From contig NC_079883.1 of assembly GCF_029227915.1 (NCBI RefSeq), positions 16,680,001-16,744,000 on the forward strand: a DNA stretch of 64,000 bases. The letters run 5' to 3'. Below are positions 23,560 through 34,670 of this stretch, in pieces (position 1 is the stretch's first letter; the number at the start of each line of letters is the position of its first letter). The DNA is from Hydractinia symbiolongicarpus. Taxonomy: Eukaryota > Cnidaria > Hydrozoa > Anthoathecata > Hydractiniidae. Position numbers and translations under genes: made by a program. A model generated the notes under the pieces. That model saw only the letters and a list, made by a program, of their open reading frames with translations, had not been told where the DNA came from and searched no databases.

Positions 23560-26464
23560 GTTTTCCATTGCGCTATGACCTTATAACACCGTCAACTACG
23601 TGTACAGGCCTCTAAAGGCTGTACTATGGCATTTTGCAGCCTAATAATGGTCGTACACACAAATCGCGTTGTTCCACGTGCCTGCACAGGTTACCATTGG
23701 TCTAATCCTTCCACTCTCAATGGACTACGACGTCCCAAGTTGTTTTCCATTGCGCCAAGACTTTATAACACCGTGAACTATGGGTACAGGCCTTTAAAGG
23801 CTATAATATGGCCTCTTGCAGCATAATAAAGGCCTTACACACAAATCGCGTTGTTCTACATGCCTGGGCGAGTTACGATCGGTCTAATCCCTCCACTCTC
23901 ATTAGACTATGACGTCCCAAGTGGTCTTTCATTGCGCCATGGCGTTATAACACCGTCAACTACGGGTACAGGCCTCAAAAGGCTGTAATATGGCCTCTTG
24001 CAGCATAATAAAGGCTTTACACGTATATCACGAGGTCGTACGCGCCTGCGCAAGTTACCATTGGTCTAATCCTTCTACTCTCAATGAACTAGGACGTCCC
24101 AAGTTGTTTTCCATTGCGTCACGGCTTTAAAACACCGTCAACTACGTGCACAGGCCTTTAAAGGCTGTAATATGGTCATTTGCAGCCTAACAAAGGCCTT
24201 TCACGTATATCACGTGGTTGCACGTGCCTGCGCAAGTTACGAGCGGACTAATCCCTCCAATGTCATTGGACTATGACGTCCCAAGTGGTTTTCCATTGCG
24301 CCATGGCGTTATAACACCGTCAACTACGCCTACAGGCCTCAAAAGGCTGTAATATGGCCTCTTGCAGCATAATAAAGGCCTTTCACGTATATCACGTGCT
24401 TGCACGTGCTTGCGCAGGTTACCGTTGGTCTAATTATTCCTCTCTCAATGGACTACGACGTCCCAAGTGGTTTTCCATTGCGCCATGGCGTTATAACACC
24501 GTCAACTACGGGTGCAGGCCTCCAAAGGCTGTAATATGGCCTCTTGCAGCCTAATAAAGGCCTTACACGTATATCACGTGCTTGCACGTGCCTGCGCAGG
24601 TTACCGCTGGTCTAATTACTCCACTCTCAATGGACTACGACGTCCCATGTTGTTTTCCATTGCGCCATGACTTTATAACACCGTCAACTACGTGTACAGG
24701 CCTCTAAAAGGCTGTACTATGGCATTTTGCAGCTTAATAAAGGTCGTGCACACAAATCGCGTTGTTCCACGTGCCTGGGCGAGTTACGATCGGTCTAATC
24801 CTTCCACTCTCATTGGACTATGACGTCCCAATTGGTTTTCCATTGCGCGATGGCGTTATAACACCGTCAACTACGGGTGCAGGCCTCCAAAGGCTGTAAT
24901 ATGGCCTCTTGCAGGCTAATAAAAGCCTAACACGTATATCACGTGGTCGCACGTGCCTGCGCAAGTTACCATTGGTCTAATCCTTCTACTCTCAATGGAC
25001 TAGGACGTCCCAAGTTGTTTTCCATTGCGTCACGGCTTTTTAACACCGTCAACTACGTGTACAGGCCTCTAAAAGGCTGTACTATGGCATTTTGCAGCTT
25101 AATAAAGGTCGTGCCACAAATCGCGGTGTTCCACGTGCCTGGGCGAGTTACGATCGGTCTAATCCTTCCACTCTCATTGGACTATGACGTCCCAATTGGT
25201 TTTCCATTGCGCGATGGCGTTATAACACCGTCAACTACGGGTGCAGGCCTCCAAAGGCTGTAATATGGCCTCTTGCAGGCTAATAAAAGCCTAACACGTA
25301 TATCACGTGGTCGCACGTGCCTGCGCAAGTTACCATTGGTCTAATCCTTCTACTCTCAATGGACTAGGACGTCCCAAGTTGTTTTCCATTGCGTCACGGC
25401 TTTTTAACACCGTCAACTACGTGTACAGGCCTCTAAAAGGCTGTACTATGGCATTTTGCAGCTTAATAAAGGTCGTGCCACAAATCGCGGTGTTCCACGT
25501 GCCTGGGGGAGTTACGATCAATCTAATCCCTCCACTCTCATTGGACTATGACGTCCCAAGTGGTTTTTTATTGCGCCATGGCGTTATAACACCGTCAACT
25601 ACGGGTAAAGGCTGTAATATGGCCTCTTGCAGCCTAATAAAGGCCTTACACGTATATCACGTGGTCGTACGTGCCTGCGCAAGTTACCATTGGTCTAATC
25701 CTTCTACTCTCAATGGACTAGGACGTCCCAAGTTGTTTTCCATTGCGTCACGGCTTTATAACACCGTCAACTACGTGCACAGGCCTTTAAAGGCTGTAAT
25801 ATGGTCATTTGCAGCCAAACAAAGGCCTTTCACGTATATCACGTGGTTGCACGTGCCAGCGCAAGTTACGAGCGGACTAATCCCTCCAATGTCATTGGAC
25901 TATGACGTCCCAAGCTGTTTTCCATTGCGCCATGGCGTTATAACACCGTCAACTACGCGTACAGGCTTTAAAAAGCTGTAATATGGCCTCTTGCAGCATA
26001 ATAAAGGCCTTTCACGTATATCACATGGTTGCACGTGCCTGCGCAGATTACCGCTGGTCTAATTACTCCACTCTCAATGGACTACGACGTCCCATGTTGT
26101 TTTCCATTGCGCCATGACTTTATAACACCGTCAACTACGTGTACAGGCCTCTAAAAGGCTGTACTATGGCATTTTGCAGCTTAATAAAGGTCGTACACAC
26201 AAATCGCGTTGTTCCACGTGCCTGGGCGAGAATTACGATCGGTCTAATCCTTCCACTCTCATTGGACTATGACGTCCCAAGTGGTTTTCCATTGCGCCAT
26301 GGCGTTATAACACCGTCACCTACGGGTGCAGGCCTCCAAAGGCTGTAATATGGCCTCTTGCAGCCTAATAAAGGCCTTACACGTATATCACGTGGCGCAC
26401 GTGCCTGCGCAAGTTACCATTGGTCTAATCCTTCCACTCTCAATTGACTAGGACGTCCCAAGTT
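23560..26464 (+). repeat. 14-monomer higher-order repeat, copy 3, enlarged
   Basis: Third copy, 364 bp longer because of an internal two-monomer duplication (24780-25507). After about 26464 the sequence runs on as GTTGCTTTCCATTGCGTC, matching 17396 onward, instead of jumping back to the GCGCTATGACC unit. So the triplication is flanked on the right by the sequence that originally followed the block. Confidence 0.83.
24780..25507 (+). repeat. 364 bp dimer tandem duplication
   Basis: 24780-25143 is repeated as 25144-25507. At the join, the GCGGTGTTCCACGTGCCTGG unit, which elsewhere goes on as GGGAGTTACGATCAATC, instead reverts to GCGAGTTACGATCGG. This is exactly two monomers back and is absent from the other two copies of the 2.54 kb block, so it arose after the triplication. 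Confidence 0.85.
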
Positions 26465-28489
26465 GCTTTCCATTGCGTCACAGCTTTATAACACCGTCAA
26501 CTACGTGCACAGGCCTTTAAAGGCTGTAATATGACCTTTTGCGGCCTAATAAAGGTCGTACACACAAATCGCGTTGTTCCACGTGCCTGGGCGAGTTACG
26601 ATCGGTCTAATCCTTCCACTCTCATTGGACTATGACGTCCCAAGTGGTTTTCCATTAAACCATGGCGTTATAACACCGTCACCTACGGGTGCAGGCCTCC
26701 AAAGGCTGTAATATGGCCTCTTGCAGCCTAATAAAGGCCTTACACGTATATCACGTGGCGCACGTGCCTGCGCAAGTTACCATTGGTCTAATCCTTCCAC
26801 TCTCAATTGACTAGGACGTCCCAAGTTGCTTTCCATTGCGTCACAGCTTTATAACACCGTCAACTACGTGTACAGGTCCTTAAAGGCTGTAATATGGCCT
26901 TTTGCGGCCTAATAAAGGTCGTACACACAAATCGCGTTGTTCCACGTGCCTACAAAGGTTACCATTGGTCTAATTATTCCACTCTCAATGGATTACGACG
27001 TCCCAAGTTGTTTTCCATTGCGCCATGACTTTATAACACCGTCAACTACGTGCACAGGCTATTAAAGGCTGTAATATGGCCTTTTGCGGCCTACTAAAGG
27101 TCGTACACACAAATCGTGTTGTTCCACGTGCCTGCGCGAGTTGCGATAGGTCTAATCCCTCCACTCTCATTGGACTATGACGTCCCAAGTGGTTTTCCAT
27201 TGCGCCATGGCGTTATCACACCGTCAACTACAGGTACAGGCATGTAAAGTCTGTAATATGGCCTTTTGCAGCATAATAAGCGCTTTTCACGTATATCACG
27301 TGCTTGCACGTGCCTGCGCAGGTTACCGCTGGTCTAATTATTCCACTCTCAATGGACTAGGACGTCCCAAGTTGCTTTCCATTGCGTCACAGCTTTATAA
27401 CACCGTGAACTATGGGTACAGGCCTTTAAAGGCTGTAATATGGCCTCTTGCAGCATAATAAAGGCCTTACACACAAATCGCGTTGTTCTACATGCCTGGG
27501 CGAGTTACGATCGGTCTAATCCCTTCAATGTCATAGGACTATGACGTCCCAAGTGGTTTTCCATTGCGCCATGGCGTTATAACACCGTCAACTACGCGTA
27601 CAGGCCTCAAAAGGCTGTAATATGGCCTCTTGCAGCATAATAAAGGCCTTTCACGTATATCACGTGCTTGCACGTGCTTGCGCAGGTTACCGTTGGTCTA
27701 ATTATTCCACTCTCAATGGACTACGACGTCCCATGTTGTTTTCCATTGCGCCATGACTTTATAACACCGTCAACTACGTGTACAGGCCTCTAAAAGGCTG
27801 TACTATGGCATTTTGCAGCTTAATAAAGGTCGTGCACACAAATCGCGTTGTTCCACGTGCCTGGGCGAGTTACGATCGGTCTAATCCTTCCACTCTCATT
27901 GGACTATAACGTCCCAATTGGTTTTCCATTGCGCGATGGCGTTATAACACCGTCAACTACGGGTGCAGGCCTCCAAAGGCTGTAATATGGCCTCTTGCAG
28001 CCTAATAAAGGCCTAACACGTATATCACGTGGTCGCACGTGCCTGCGCAAGTTACCATTGGTCTAATCCTTCTACTCTCAATGGACTAGGACGTCCCAAG
28101 TTGTTTTCCATTGCGTCACGGCTTTATAACACCGTCAACTACGTGTACAGGCCTCTAAAAGGCTGTACTATGGCATTTTGCAGCTTAATAAAGGTCGTGC
28201 CACAAATCGCGGTGTTCCACGTGCCTGGGAGAGTTACGATCAATCTAATCCCTCCACTCTCATTGGACTATGACGTCCCAAGTGGTTTTTCATTGCGCCA
28301 TGGCGTTATAACACCGTCAACTACGGGTAAAGGCTGTAATATGGCCTCTTGCAGCCTAATAAAGGCCTTACACGTATATCACGTGGTCGCACGTGCCTGC
28401 GCAAGTTACCATTGGTCTAATCCTTCTACTCTCAATGGACTAGGACGTCCCAAGTTGTTTTCCATTGCGTCACGGCTTTATAACACCGT
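26465..28489 (+). repeat. Right flank of the triplication
   Basis: 26458-27403 matches 17390-18335 (offset 9068), including the ATATGACCTTTTGCGG, TAAACCATGG, CACGTGGCGCACG and AAGCGCTTTTCACG units. From about 27720 to 28480 another series with GTCGTGCCACAAATCG and the 10 bp-deleted unit (near 28325) follows, related to 16.2-16.7 kb. Confidence 0.78.
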
Positions 28490-28518
28490 CAACTACGTGC
28501 ACAGGCCTTTAAAGGCTG
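28337..28518 (+). repeat. Representative class B monomer, close to consensus
   Basis: This 182 bp unit carries the commonest class B variants at most positions. Seen in order: GGCC at unit bases 7-10 and 28-31; the class-defining ACACGTATATCACGTG at 35-50; a second CACGTG at 54-59; ATTGG at 75-79; GTCTAATCC at 79-87; GACGTC at 108-113; TTTTCCATTGCG at 122-133; TTTATAAC at 141-148; the near-invariant core TAACACCGTCAACTA at 145-159; and the junction palindrome from 165. It holds 10 CpG dinucleotides, about the number expected from its base composition (51 C, 37 G in 182). It follows a unit with the 10 bp junction deletion. Confidence 0.9.
28380..28395. promoter_or_regulatory. Paired CACGTG motifs, 10 bp apart (example)
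   Basis: CACGTG occurs at 28380-28385 and 28390-28395, so the two palindromic hexamers sit one DNA helical turn apart. The first lies in ATCACGTG, which fits the budding-yeast CDEI consensus RTCACRTG. CACGTG is also the classic E-box/G-box core bound by bHLH and some bZIP proteins. The same pair with linkers GTTG or CTTG is present in many class B units across the window. Some subfamilies lose one site (CACGAGG, GTACGTG, CACATGG) or shorten the spacing to 9 bp. The motif is directly visible; any protein binding is inference. Confidence 0.5.
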
Positions 28519-29893
28519 TAATAAGACCTTTTGCGGCCTAATAAAGGTCGTACACACAAATCGCGTTGTTCCACGTGCCTGGGCGAGTTACGATCGGTCT
28601 AATCCTTCCACTCTCATTGGACTATGACGTCCCAAGTAGTTTTCCATTAAACCATGGCGTTATAACACCGTCACCTACGGGTGCAGGCCTCCAAAGGCTG
28701 TAATATGGCCTCTTGCAGCCTAATAAAGGCCTTACACGTATATCACGTGGCGCACGTGCCTGCGCAAGTTACCATTGGTCTAATCCTTCCACTCTCAATT
28801 GACTAGGACGTCCCAAGTTGCTTTCCATTGCGTCACAGCTTTATAACACCGTCAACTACGTGTACAGGCCTTTAAAGGCTGTAATATGGCCTTTTGCGGC
28901 CTAATAAAGGTCGTACACACAAATCGCGTTGTTCCACGTGCCTACAAAGGTTACCATTGGTCTAATTATTCCACTCTCAATGGATTACGACGTCCCAAGT
29001 TGTTTTCCATTGCGCCATGACTTTATAACACCGTCAACTACGTGCACAGGCTATTAAAGGCTGTAATATGGCCTTTTGCGGCCTACTAAAGGTCGTACAC
29101 ACAAATCATGTTGTTCCACGTGCCTGCGCGAGTTGCGATAGGTCTAATCCCTCCACTCTCATTGGACTATGACGTCCCAAGTAGTTTTCCATTGCGCCAT
29201 GGCGTTATCACACCGTCAACTACAGGTACAGGCATGTAAAGTCTGTAATATGGCCTTTTGCAGCTTAATAAGCGCTTTTCACGTATATCACGTGCTTGCA
29301 CGTGCCTGCGCAGGTTACCGCTGGTCTAATCCTTCCACTCTCAATGGACTAGGACGTCTCAAGTTGCTTTCCATTGCGTCACAGCTTTATAACACCGTCA
29401 ACTACGTGTACAGGCCTTTAAAGGCTGTAATATGGCCTCTTGCAGCATAATAAAGGCCTTACACACAAATCGCGTTGTTCTACATGCCTGGTCGAGTTAC
29501 GATCGGTCTAATCCCTCCACTCTCATTGGTCTATGACGTCCCAAGTCGTTTTCCATTACGCCATGGCGTTATCACACCGTCAACTCCAGGTACAGGCCTG
29601 TAAAATCTGTGATATGGCCTCTTGCAGCATAATAAAAGCCTTTACCGTATATCACGTGGTTGCACGTGCCTGCACTAGTCACGATCGGACTAATCCCTCC
29701 ACTCTCAATGGACTACGACGTCCAAAGTTGTTTTCCATTGCGCCATGACTTTATAACACCGTCAACTACAGGTACAGGCCTGTAAAGGCTGTAACATGGC
29801 CTCTTGCAGCCTAATAAAGGTTGTACACACAAATCGCGGTGTTCCACGTGCCTGGGGGAGTTACGATCAATCTAATCCCTCCACTCTCATTGG
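28490..29893 (+). repeat. Repeat of 26.5-27.2 kb, then mixed units
   Basis: About 28490-29180 matches 26498-27188 at offset 1992 (eleven monomers minus ten bases). It includes the TAAACCATGG and CCTACAAAGG units and the marker dimer (29064-29430). The rest are ordinary units with the CCTGCACTAGTCACG and GTCCAAAGTTG variants. Confidence 0.75.
28501..28519. other. Imperfect palindrome across the monomer junction (example)
   Basis: ACAGGCCTTTAAAGGCTGT reads as two complementary arms, ACAGCCTTT and AAAGGCTGT, with one extra G in the left arm. The inner GCCTTTAAAGGC is a perfect 12 bp palindrome. It spans unit bases 165-182 and base 1 of the next unit. Across the array the outer arms (ACAGGCC...GGCTGT) are mostly kept while the centre varies: CTCAAAAG, CTCTAAAAG, CTGTAAAG, CTCCAAAG. 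A cruciform or hairpin is possible but not demonstrated. Confidence 0.55.
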
Positions 29894-30977
29894 ACTATGA
29901 CGTCCCAAGTGGTTTTTCATTGCGCCATGGCGTTATAACACCGTCAACTACGGGTACAGGCCTCAAAAGGCTGTAATATGGTCATTTGCAGCCTAACAAA
30001 GGCCTTTCACGTATATCACGTGCTTGCACGTGCCTGCGCAGGTTACCGTTGGTCTAATTATTCCACTCTCAATGGACTACGACGTCCCAATTTGCTTTCC
30101 ATTGCGCCATGACTTTATAACACCGTCAACTACGTGTACAGGCGTCTAAAGGCTGTACTATGGCATTTTGCAGCCTAATAAAGGGCGTACACACAAACCA
30201 CGTTGTTCCACGTGCCTGCACTAGTTACGATCGGACTAATCCCTCCACTCTCATTAGACTACGACGTCCAAAGTTGTTTTCCATTGCGCCATGACTTTAT
30301 AACACCGTCAACTACGGGTACAGGCCTCAAAAGGCTGTAATATGGCCTCTTGCAGCCTAATAAAGGCCTTACACGTATATCACGTGGTCGCACGTGCCTG
30401 CGCAAGTTACCATTGGTCTAATCCTTCCACTCTCATTGGACTATGACGTCCCAATTGGTTTTCCATTGCGCGATGGCGTTATAACACCGTCAACTACGGG
30501 TGCAGACCTCCAAAGGCTGTAATATGGACTCTTGCAGCCTAATAAAGGCCTAACACGTATATCACGTGGTCGCACGTGCCTGCGCAAGTTACCATTGGTC
30601 TAATCCTTCTACTCTCAATGGACTAGGACGTCCCAAGTTGTTTTCCATTGCGTCACGGCTTTATAACACCGTCAACTACGTGTACAGGCCTCTAAAAGGC
30701 TGTACTATGGCATTTTGCAGCTTAATAAAGGTCGTGCACACAAATCGCGGTGTTCCACGTGCCTGGGGGAGTTACGATCAATCTAATCCCTCCACTCTCA
30801 TTGGACTATGACGTCCCAAGTGGTTTTTCATTGCGCCATGGCGTTATAACACCGTCAACTACGGGTAAAGGCTGTAATATGGCCTCTTGCAGCCTAATAA
30901 AGGCCTTACACGTATATCACGTGGTCGTACGTGCCTGCGCAAGTTACCATTGGTCTAATCCTTCTACTCTCAATGGA
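29894..30977 (+). repeat. Six-monomer tandem duplication, copy 1 (~1083 bp)
   Basis: Directly repeated at 30978. Shared markers are CCAATTTGCTTTCC, CAAACCACGTTGTTCC and CCAATTGGTTTTCC. The segment includes one 10 bp-deleted unit near 30863. The join lies in GGACTATGACGTCCCAAG near 30977. Confidence 0.82.
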
Positions 30978-32061
30978 CTATGACGTCCCAAGTGGTTTTT
31001 CATTGCGCCATGGCGTTATAACACCGTCAACTACGGGTACAGGCCTCAAAAGGCTGTAATATGGTCATTTGCAGCCTAACAAAGGCCTTTCACGTATATC
31101 ACGTGCTTGCACGTGCCTGCGCAGGTTACCGTTGGTCTAATTATTCCACTCTCAATGGACTACGACGTCCCAATTTGCTTTCCATTGCGCCATGACTTTT
31201 CTAACACCGTCAACTACGTGTACAGGCGTCTAAAGGCTGTACTATGGCATTTTGCAGCCTAATAAAGGTCGTACACACAAACCACGTTGTTCCACGTGCC
31301 TGCACTAGTTACGATCGGACTAATCCCTCCACTCTCATTAGACTACGACGTCCAAAGTTGTTTTCCATTGCGCCATGACTTTATAACACCGTCAACTACG
31401 GGTACAGGCCTCAAAAGGCTGTAATATGGCCTCTTGCAGCCTAATAAAGGCCTTACACGTATATCACGTGGTCGCACGTGCCTGCGCAAGTTACCATTGG
31501 TCTAATCCTTCCACTCTCATTGGACTATGACGTCCCAATTGGTTTTCCATTGCGCGATGGCGTTATAACACCGCCAACTACGGGTGCAGGCCTCCAAAGG
31601 CTGTAATATGGCATCTTGCAGCCTAATAAAGGCCTAACACGTATATCACGTGGTCGCACGTGCCTGCGCAAGTTACCATTGGTCTAATCCTTCTACTCTC
31701 AATGGACTAGGACGTCCCAAGTTGTTTTCCATTGCGTCACGGCTTTATAACACCGTCAACTACGTGTACAGGCCTCTAAAAGGCTGTACTATGGCATTTT
31801 GCAGCTTAATAAAGGTCGTGCACACAAATCGCGGTGTTCCACGTGCCTGGGGGAGTTACGATCAATCTAATCCCTCCACTCTCATTGGACTATGACGTCC
31901 CAAGTGGTTTTCCATTGCGCAATGACTTTATAACACCGTCAACTACGGGTACAGGCCTCAAAAGGCTGTAATATGGCCTCTTGCAGCCTAATAAAGGCCT
32001 TACACGTATATCACGTGGTCGCACGTGCCTGCGCAAGTTACCATTGGTCTAATCCTTCCAC
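30978..32061 (+). repeat. Six-monomer tandem duplication, copy 2
   Basis: Second copy at offset 1083, then 1084 after a 1 bp insertion near 31198 (GACTTTTCTAACACC against GACTTTATAACACC). Its right half is further duplicated as a 547 bp unit. Confidence 0.8.
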
Positions 32062-32459
32062 TCTCATTGGACTATGACGTCCCAATTGGTTTTCCATTGC
32101 GCGATGGCGTTATAACACCGTTAACTACGGGTGCAGGCCTCCAAAGGCTGTAATATGGCCTCTTGCACCCTAATAAAGGCCTAACACGTATATCACGTGG
32201 TCGCACGTGCCTGCGCAAGTTACCATTGGTCTAATCCTTCTACTCTCAATGGACTAGGACGTCCCAAGTTGTTTTCCATTGCGTCACGGCTTTATAACAC
32301 CGTCAACTACGTGTACAGGCCTCTAAAAGGCTGTACTATGGCATTTTGCAGCTTAATAAAGGTCGTGCACACAAATCGCGGTGTTCCACGTGCCTGGGGG
32401 AGTTACGATCAATCTAATCCCTCCACTCTCATTGGACTATGACGTCCCAAGTGGTTTTT
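31366..32459 (+). repeat. Three-monomer tandem duplication (547 bp)
   Basis: 31366-31912 repeats as 31913-32459 (three monomers plus one base). The join sits near 31910-31922, where CAAGTGGTTTTCCATTGCGC runs into AATGACTTTATAACACC. Because it lies inside copy 2 of the six-monomer duplication, it is the later event. Confidence 0.82.
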
Positions 32460-34670
32460 CATTGCGCCATGGCGTTATAACACCGTCAACTACGGGTAAA
32501 GGCTGTAATATGGCCTCTTGCAGCCTAATAAAGGCCTTACACGTATATCACGTGGTCGTACGTGCCTGCGCAAGTTACCATTGGTCTAATCCTTCTACTC
32601 TCAATGGACTAGGACGTCCCAAGTTGTTTTCCATTGCGTCACGGCTTTATAACACCGTCAACTACGTGCACAGGCCTTTAAAGGCTGTAATATGGTCATT
32701 TGCAGCCAAACAAAGGCCTTTCACGTATATCACGTGGTTGCACGTGCCTGCGCAAGTTACGAGAGGACTAATCCCTCCAATGTCATTGGACTATGACGTC
32801 CCAAGCTGTTTTCCATTGCGCCATGGCGTTATAACACCGTCAACTACGCGTACAGGCTTTAAAAAGCTGTAATATGGCCTCTTGCAGCATAATAAAGGCC
32901 TTTCACGTATATCACATGGTTGCACGTGCCTGCGCAGATTACCGCTGGTCTAATTACTCCACTCTCAATGGACTACGACGTCCCAAGTTGCTTTCCATTG
33001 CGTCACAGCTTTATAACACCGTCAACTACGTGCACAGGCCTTTAAAGGCTGTAATATGACCTTTTGCGGCCTAATAAAGGTCGTACACACACATCGCGTT
33101 GTTCCACGTGCCTGGGCGAGTTACGATCGGTGTAATCCTTCCACTATCATTGGACTATGACGTCCCAAGTGGTTTTCCATTAAACCATGGCGTTATAACA
33201 CCGTCACCTACGGGTGCAGGCCTCCAAAGGCTGTAATATGGCCTCTTGCAGCCTAATAAAGGCCTTACACGTATATCACGTGGCGCACGTGCCTGCGCAA
33301 GTTACCATTGGTCTAATCCTTTCACTCTCAATTGACTAGGACGTCCCAAGTTGCTTTCCATTGCGTCACAGCTTTATAACACCGTCAACTACGTGTACAG
33401 GTCTTTAAAGGCTGTAATATGGCCTTTTGCGGCCTACTAAAGGTCGTACACACAAATCGTGTTGTTCCACGTGCCTGCGCGAGTTGCGATAGGTCTAATC
33501 CCTCCACTCTCATTGGACTATGACGTCCCAAGTGGTTTTCCATTGCGCCATGGCGTTATCACACCGTCAACTACAGGTACAGGCATGTAAAGTCTGTAAT
33601 ATGGCCTTTTGCAGCATAATAAGCGCTTTTCACGTATATCACGTGCTTGCACGTGCCTGCGCAGGTTACCGCTGGTCTAATCCTTCCACTCTCAATGGAC
33701 TAGGACGTCCCAAGTTGCTTTCCATTGCGTCACAGCTTTATAACACCGTCAATTACGTGTACAGGCCTTTAAAGGCTGTAATATGGCCTCTTGCAGCATA
33801 ATAAAGGCCTTACACACAAATCGCGTTGTTCTACATGCCTGGGCGAGTTACGATCGGTCTAATCCCTCCACTCTCATTGGTCTATGACGTCCCAAGTCGT
33901 TTTCCATTACGCCATGGCGTTATCACACCGTCAACTACAGGTACAGGCCTGTAAAATCTGTAATATGGCCTCTTGCAGCACAATAAAGGCCTTTCACGTT
34001 TATCACGTGCTTGCACGTGCCTGCGCAGGTTACCGTTGGTCTAATTATTCCACTCTCAATGGACTACGACGTCCCAAGAAATTTTCCATTGCGCCATATC
34101 TTTATAACAGCGTCAACTACGCCTACAGGCCTCTAAAAGGCTGTACTATGGCATTTTGCAGCTTAATAAAGGTCTTACACACAAATGGCGTTGTTCCACG
34201 TGCCTGGGCGAGTTACGATCGGTCTAATCCTTCCACTCTCATTGGACTATGACGTCCCAAGTGGTTTTCCATTGCGCCATTGCGTTATAACACCGTCAAC
34301 TACGTGCACAGGCCTTTAAATGCTGTAATATGGCCTCTTGCAGCATAATAAAGGCCTTACACACAAATCGCGTTGTTCTATATGCCTGCGCGAGTTGCGA
34401 TAGGTCTAATCCCTCCACTCTCATTGGACTATGACGTTCCAAGTGGTTTTCCATTGCGCCATGGCGTTATCACACCGTCAACTACAGGTACAGGCCTGTA
34501 AAATCTGTGATATGGCCTCTTGCAGCATAATAAAAGCCTTTAACGTATATCACGTGGTTGCACGTGCCTGCACTAGTTACGATCGGACTAATCCCTCCAC
34601 TCTCAATGGACTACGACGTCCAAAGTTGTTTTCCATTGCGCCATGACTTTATAACACCGTCAACTACAGG
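32460..34670 (+). repeat. Mixed monomers with the marker dimer
   Basis: A 10 bp-deleted unit near 32495 and a GCTTTAAAAAGCTG unit near 32865 are followed by units resembling 28.5-29.6 kb with one monomer skipped (offset 4533, then 4351). The AAGCGCTTTTCACG dimer starts at 33415; it is the last with GGCCTACTAAAGG, since later copies have GGCCTAGTAAAGG. The CCAAGAAATTTTCC and CATATCTTTATAACAGCG variants near 34075 are shared with 660, 3755 and 12300. Confidence 0.75.
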
